Shown: positions 28,345 through 31,912 of the stretch, in pieces
Numbering within the stretch: the stretch's first letter is position 1
Layout: each line of letters starts with the position of its first letter
Source of the DNA: Chara braunii
Taxonomy: Eukaryota; Streptophyta; Charophyceae; Charales; Characeae
Direction: 5' to 3'
DNA: 31,912 nucleotides
NCBI GenBank assembly: GCA_003427395.1
Contig: BFEA01000006.1
Coordinates: 848,121 to 880,032 of the forward strand
The notes under the pieces: model-generated
Told to the model about the DNA's origin: nothing
Databases searched by the model: none
Seen by the model: the letters and a program-made list of their open reading frames with translations, nothing else
Made by a program: the position numbers and the translations under genes

Positions 28345-30180
28345 TTGGGGCGCGCGTTCGAAGGAAATCGCAGTCGTACGCACAAGTCCATTGACCGGTG
28401 CGTTGACTCCATCCCCGTGTGCTTCGCCCCGCATGCATGCGAGGCTGTGTCCTCTGACATATTGGACACACAATTCGACATGATTTTGGGCATGTCGTGG
28501 CTGCGCAGCGAGGACCACCCGGTGAACTTTTACCGTCGCACCATTCACGTTCGTGATCGGAACGGGGTACTTGATCCATGTACGGTCCCCCCACCTCACC
28601 CTTCGATTGGTTGTCACGTGGTCTCCGCGGCAAGCATTCGCAACTCCATCGCACGGAACGACGTGGAGGAAATGGGCATTTGTTTCTTGCACGCCCTCCC
28701 TCCTCCCGACGAGCCAGCAGTGGAATAGCCACCAGATCCACGCACTGTACAGCTTCTTGACTCCTATGGCGACGTCTTCGAAGCCCCCGCCGGAATGGTA
28801 CCGAATCGGCCAATTCGTCACGAGATAATCCTCGAAGACGGGGCCGTACCTCCGCGCGGATGTATTTACCGCATGAGCGAGGAGGAACTCGAAGTGCTTC
28901 GAACGCAACTCGATGACCTCGTTGACAAGGGCTGGATTCGCCCTAGCTGCTCGCCCTACGGTGCACCCGTTCTCTTCGTTCGGAAGAAGAACAAGGAGCT
29001 GCGCTTATGCATCGCCTATTGTAAGCTTAATGCTCAAACAAATAAGAATGCCGGCCCGCTTCCACGCATCGACGATATTTTCGAACGCTTGGGCGACGCC
29101 AAGTATTTCTCCAAGTTGGACCTCAAGGCCGGTTACCACCAGCTCGAGATCCATCCAAGAGATCGATACAAAACCGCGGTCAAGACATGGTACGGGCACT
29201 TCGAGTGGGTCGTAATGCCATTCGGCCTCACGAATGCCCCGACCACCTTCCAAGCGGCAATGACAATGGAGTTTCGCGGCATGTTGGACTGGTTTGTGCT
29301 CATCTACCTCGATGACATCTTGGTATATAGCCGGAATTTGGACGAGCACATCGTGCATCTACGTGCTGTTTTGGACAGGCTACGTACGACCAAGTACAAG
29401 GCCAACCGAGCCAAGTGCGAATTTGCCCAGCAAGAGCTCGAGTACTTGGGCCACTTTGTGACGCCACAAGGCATCCGTCCGCTCGCGGACAAGATCAAGG
29501 CCATTCAAGATTGGTCGGAACCAACCAACAACATGGAACTCCGATCTTTTATGGGATTGGTGGGGTACTACCAACGCTTCATCGGAGGATACTCACGGAT
29601 CGCCGCGCCCTTGTCAAGATTGCAGTCTCCAAAGGTGCCTTTGCAGTTCACTGACGAAGTCCGCAGTTCGTTCCACAAATTGAAGACGGCATTGTTTCTC
29701 GCTCCCATCTTGAGTATCTACGATCTCACCTTGCCTACGAGAGTGACTACGGACGCTTTCGGCTACGGCATGGGTGCAGTTTTGGAACAACACGATGGAG
29801 TAGATTGGCATCCGGTTGAGTACTTCAGCCAAAAGGTGCTTCCCATCAACTCGGTTGATGATGCGAGGAATGTGCGAGCATACAAGTCCGATCCGGAATA
29901 CGCCACGCTCTACGAGCAACTATCCTCGGATCACCCGCCAGCCAGCCACTATCGCGTCGTCGACAACTACTTGCTTCTTCACTCACGAGGCAAGGACTTA
30001 CTATGCGTCCCACACGACTGTCGCTTACGGACTCGCCTCCTCGGCGAGTACCACGACTCTAGACTCGCCGGCCACTTTGGAGTCAACTGTACGATCGCAA
30101 GACTTCGGCAACGATTTCGGTGGCCGGACCTCATTACCGACGTCACTCGCTATTGCGACTCTTGCGAAGTTTGCCGATGA
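28345..30180 (+). pseudogene. pol: G3 protease end, reverse transcriptase, truncated RNase H, integrase zinc finger
   Basis: One frame runs from 28345 to 30180 with a single TAG at 28726-28728. The N-terminal part completes the protease (FDMILGMSWLRSE). RT follows: ILEDGAVPPRGCIYRMSEEE, ELRLCIAYCKLN (Asp usual at this position is Ala), FSKLDLKAGYHQ, MPFGLTNAPTTFQ, and an intact catalytic YLDD at 29305-29316. RNase H starts normally with TTDAFGYGMGAVL (Asp at 29752) but jumps near 29868 from EYFSQKV...DDARN straight into the DPEYATLYEQL spacer. The Glu and later Asp of the active site, and the tether, are missing (about 130 residues, judged against G2). The integrase zinc finger (YHDSRLAGHFG ... 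CDSCEVC) closes the frame. The 461-codon stretch 28795-30180 is the longest intact coding run in the window. Confidence 0.9.
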
Positions 30181-31393
30181 AGCAAACCCCGCAATCACAA
30201 CCCCTACGGCGAGTTACGCCCGTTGCCTATTCCGCGGGAACCCTGCCTCTCCATTGCTATGGACGGCACCGGTCCGTTCCCCCGTGACCGCTTCGGGCAC
30301 AACGACATTCTCACGGTCGTTGACCGATTGAGCAAGTACGCACGATTTCTTCCTTGCAAGTACTACGCCATGGCTCCTGAACTTGCACGCCTCTTACACA
30401 TCGGCTGGATTTGCGGCCACGACGTTTCGGAAGACATCGTCAGTGACCGCGACACTCGTTTTATGTCGGCATTTTGGACCTCCCTCATGAAAGAGTCCGG
30501 CACCGAGATGAAACCAAGTTCGGCTCGGCATCCACAAACGGACGGGATGAGTGGGCACATCAAACGTTCAAGTAATGCTTCGCACACTCATCCGTACGGA
30601 TCAGAAGGATTGGGTGGACCGCCTCCCCGACATCAAATTCGCCTACAACCGTTGGTTGCACCCGGCGATCGGCATTACTCCATTCGAGTTGCACCACGGT
30701 GGCAGGAAAGGTCGTATCTTCGCTGATCTTCCATTTCCAAGGACTGCCGACATTGACGCGGCTTGCTCTCCCGCCTCCGTTCGGAAGTATAGGGACTTGC
30801 TGGCTAAAGCCCGCGCCAACATGGAAAAGGCTCAAGTCTGCATGCAACGGCAAGCTAACAGGCGTCACTTGCCATGCCCTATCCGCACCGGCGACCTTGT
30901 TTGGGTCTCCACAGAGGAGTTTGCGCTTGAACAAGATGTATCCCACAAGCTACTTCCAAAGTGGTTTGGACCATGGCCCGTCACAGCAGCCGCGGGCGAT
31001 GAGCCCGATGGCCCCTCATTTGTGATCGAAATCCCGCCGCATCTTACGATGCACCCGATTTTCCATGCCTCCAAGCTGGCCACATATACACCAGCCAAGA
31101 GCGACGACTTCCTGGGCTGACGATCTCAGGACCCTCCTTCCATGGATGGTCATCAGGAAGGCGACCGCGTCATCACGCATCGCAAGCATGACAACAAGCC
31201 AATGCAGTACAAAGTCACATTCAAGTGGTGCGACCACGACGACACGCGATGGATTTCCCGGGCAGCTTTGCAAGCCTCCGCACCAGAGATCTACGCTGAT
31301 TATGAGAAAAAACGGCTAGCCACGGAAGCTGCACAGCCTCCCACCCGGACTTCAGTCCCTCCCTCCAACCGACAGCTTCGCCCTCGCAGGTAA
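30181..31393 (+). pseudogene. pol: G3 integrase core and chromodomain remnant
   Basis: After a shift at 30180 the core is read from 30223: LSIAMDGTGPFP (first Asp), DILTVVDRLSKYARFLP and EDIVSDRDTRFMS (second Asp). At about 30540-30560 the HPQTDG motif runs into a short deletion and frame change, and the usual Glu is lost. From 30551 the next frame carries MLRTLIRTDQKDWVDRLP, FAYNRWLHPAIGITPFELHHG, the LVWVSTEEFALEQD block, LPKWFGPWPV and FHASKL, with a stop at 31118-31120. A last shift leads to the chromodomain-like end (VITHRKHDNKPMQYKV, FKWCDHDDTRWISRAAL) and a basic tail, stopping at 31391-31393, just before the polypurine tract. Confidence 0.88.
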
Positions 31394-31404
31394 GCTCGGT
31401 CTTT

Positions 31405-31418
31405 CAAGGAGGGGGGAG
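31405..31418 (+). other. G3 polypurine tract
   Basis: AAGGAGGGGGGAG sits directly before the 3' LTR start. It would prime plus-strand DNA synthesis in the family. Confidence 0.85.
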
Positions 31419-31912
31419 TGTGGCATACTCTGTACCACACGGGCCCAGCAGAGCCCGACAAGGTAGACTGAGGGTCAGTAGGTGTAGGGCCTATTTCGTT
31501 TCAGCCTAAAAGCCTGAAAACGAGGGCCTACAGGCCCTGTGTCGTTTCAGCCTGAAAGCCTGAAAACAAGGGCCTACAGGCCCTGTGTCGTTTCAGCCTA
31601 AAACAGGGCCCTCCAGGCCCTGAGTCTTTTCAGCCTGAAACGGAGGGCCGTTTTCAGGACCTCATTAGATCGACCTGCCCTGAAACTTAGGCACCAGACC
31701 AGGGTTTTAGCACAGGCCATTTTGGGCCTGTTTTCAAGACAACTTTTGGTTGAACTTCAACGCCAGGGTCTGGCACGTTTTGGCATTGGCAAGAGCAGCC
31801 TCCTGGAATGGCCAGCACTATATATGACTGGCCCGCCCTGCAGGCTGCAGGCAGTCACGAGGCAGTTCCTAGGAACTTCCCAGGCACTTCACGTGCAGGA
31901 GGCAGGAGGTAG
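31419..31912 (+). repeat. G3 3' LTR (cut by the window edge)
   Basis: Aligns base for base with 23970 onward, with about 20 differences including a 4-bp length change. A TATA-like CTATATATGA lies near 31819. The rest is outside the window. Confidence 0.93.

Larger units (their letters stand above)
23970..31912 (+). mobile_element. G3: Ty3/gypsy chromovirus-type retrotransposon, youngest in the window
   Basis: Two direct repeats starting TGTGGCATA (23970 and 31419) bracket a plus-strand gag-pol and chromodomain tail, with a G-rich polypurine tract immediately before the second. The element continues past the right edge, inside its 3' LTR. The LTRs differ at about 20 sites in 490 bp by eye. 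Internal damage includes a frameshifted gag, stops around the protease, loss of most of RNase H and a break at the integrase catalytic Glu, so it is non-autonomous. Confidence 0.92.

Overview
The window looks like nuclear DNA of a green-lineage (streptophyte) eukaryote. It is made almost entirely of nested, decayed Ty3/gypsy LTR retrotransposons of the chromodomain type, plus long satellite-rich non-coding elements. I see no cellular gene, rRNA, tRNA or CRISPR array. The style of the Gag-Pol remnants is reminiscent of charophyte algae such as Chara, but that is an impression from memory and not a demonstrated assignment. There is one 670-base assembly gap (12044-12713).

Layout. (1) 1-1930: the end of a satellite-rich non-coding element ('copy A', minus orientation, terminus TGTAGGGCC at 1930). 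(2) 2078-7303: gypsy element G1 on the plus strand, with many stops and frameshifts and a lesion at one active-site residue in each of its protease, RT, RNase H and integrase. (3) 7424-23969: gypsy element G2 on the minus strand, with its probable 3' LTR at 7424-7713 and gag starting at 23310. Its integrase is cut in two by (4) 8647-18493, a 9,847-bp coding-free element ('copy B') of the same family as copy A. Copy B has ends TGTAGGGCC and CCCGACA and a 4-bp duplication CCGG on each side. (5) 23970-31912: gypsy element G3 on the plus strand, with part of both LTRs in view. It is the best preserved, with RT open through YLDD, but its RNase H is deleted and it carries several frameshifts. G3 appears to have landed in the leader or 5' LTR of G2, so the rest of G2 should lie beyond the right edge.

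Inferred order of events: G2 inserted and was later broken by copy B within its integrase. G3 inserted near G2's 5' end, and its LTRs are still about 96% alike by eye. G1 and copy A are heavily decayed and cannot be ordered against the others. No element here is autonomous as it stands.

The most unusual object is the A/B family. It is a very large element without recognisable genes. It carries successive minisatellite arrays (90, 35, about 91 and 91-92 bp), a purine-strand block, a duplicated ~570-bp segment, and a repeated 26-nt dyad (9-bp arms, 8-nt loop) spaced at 164 bp. It was clearly mobile, as the clean target duplication in G2 shows, but its class is unresolved.
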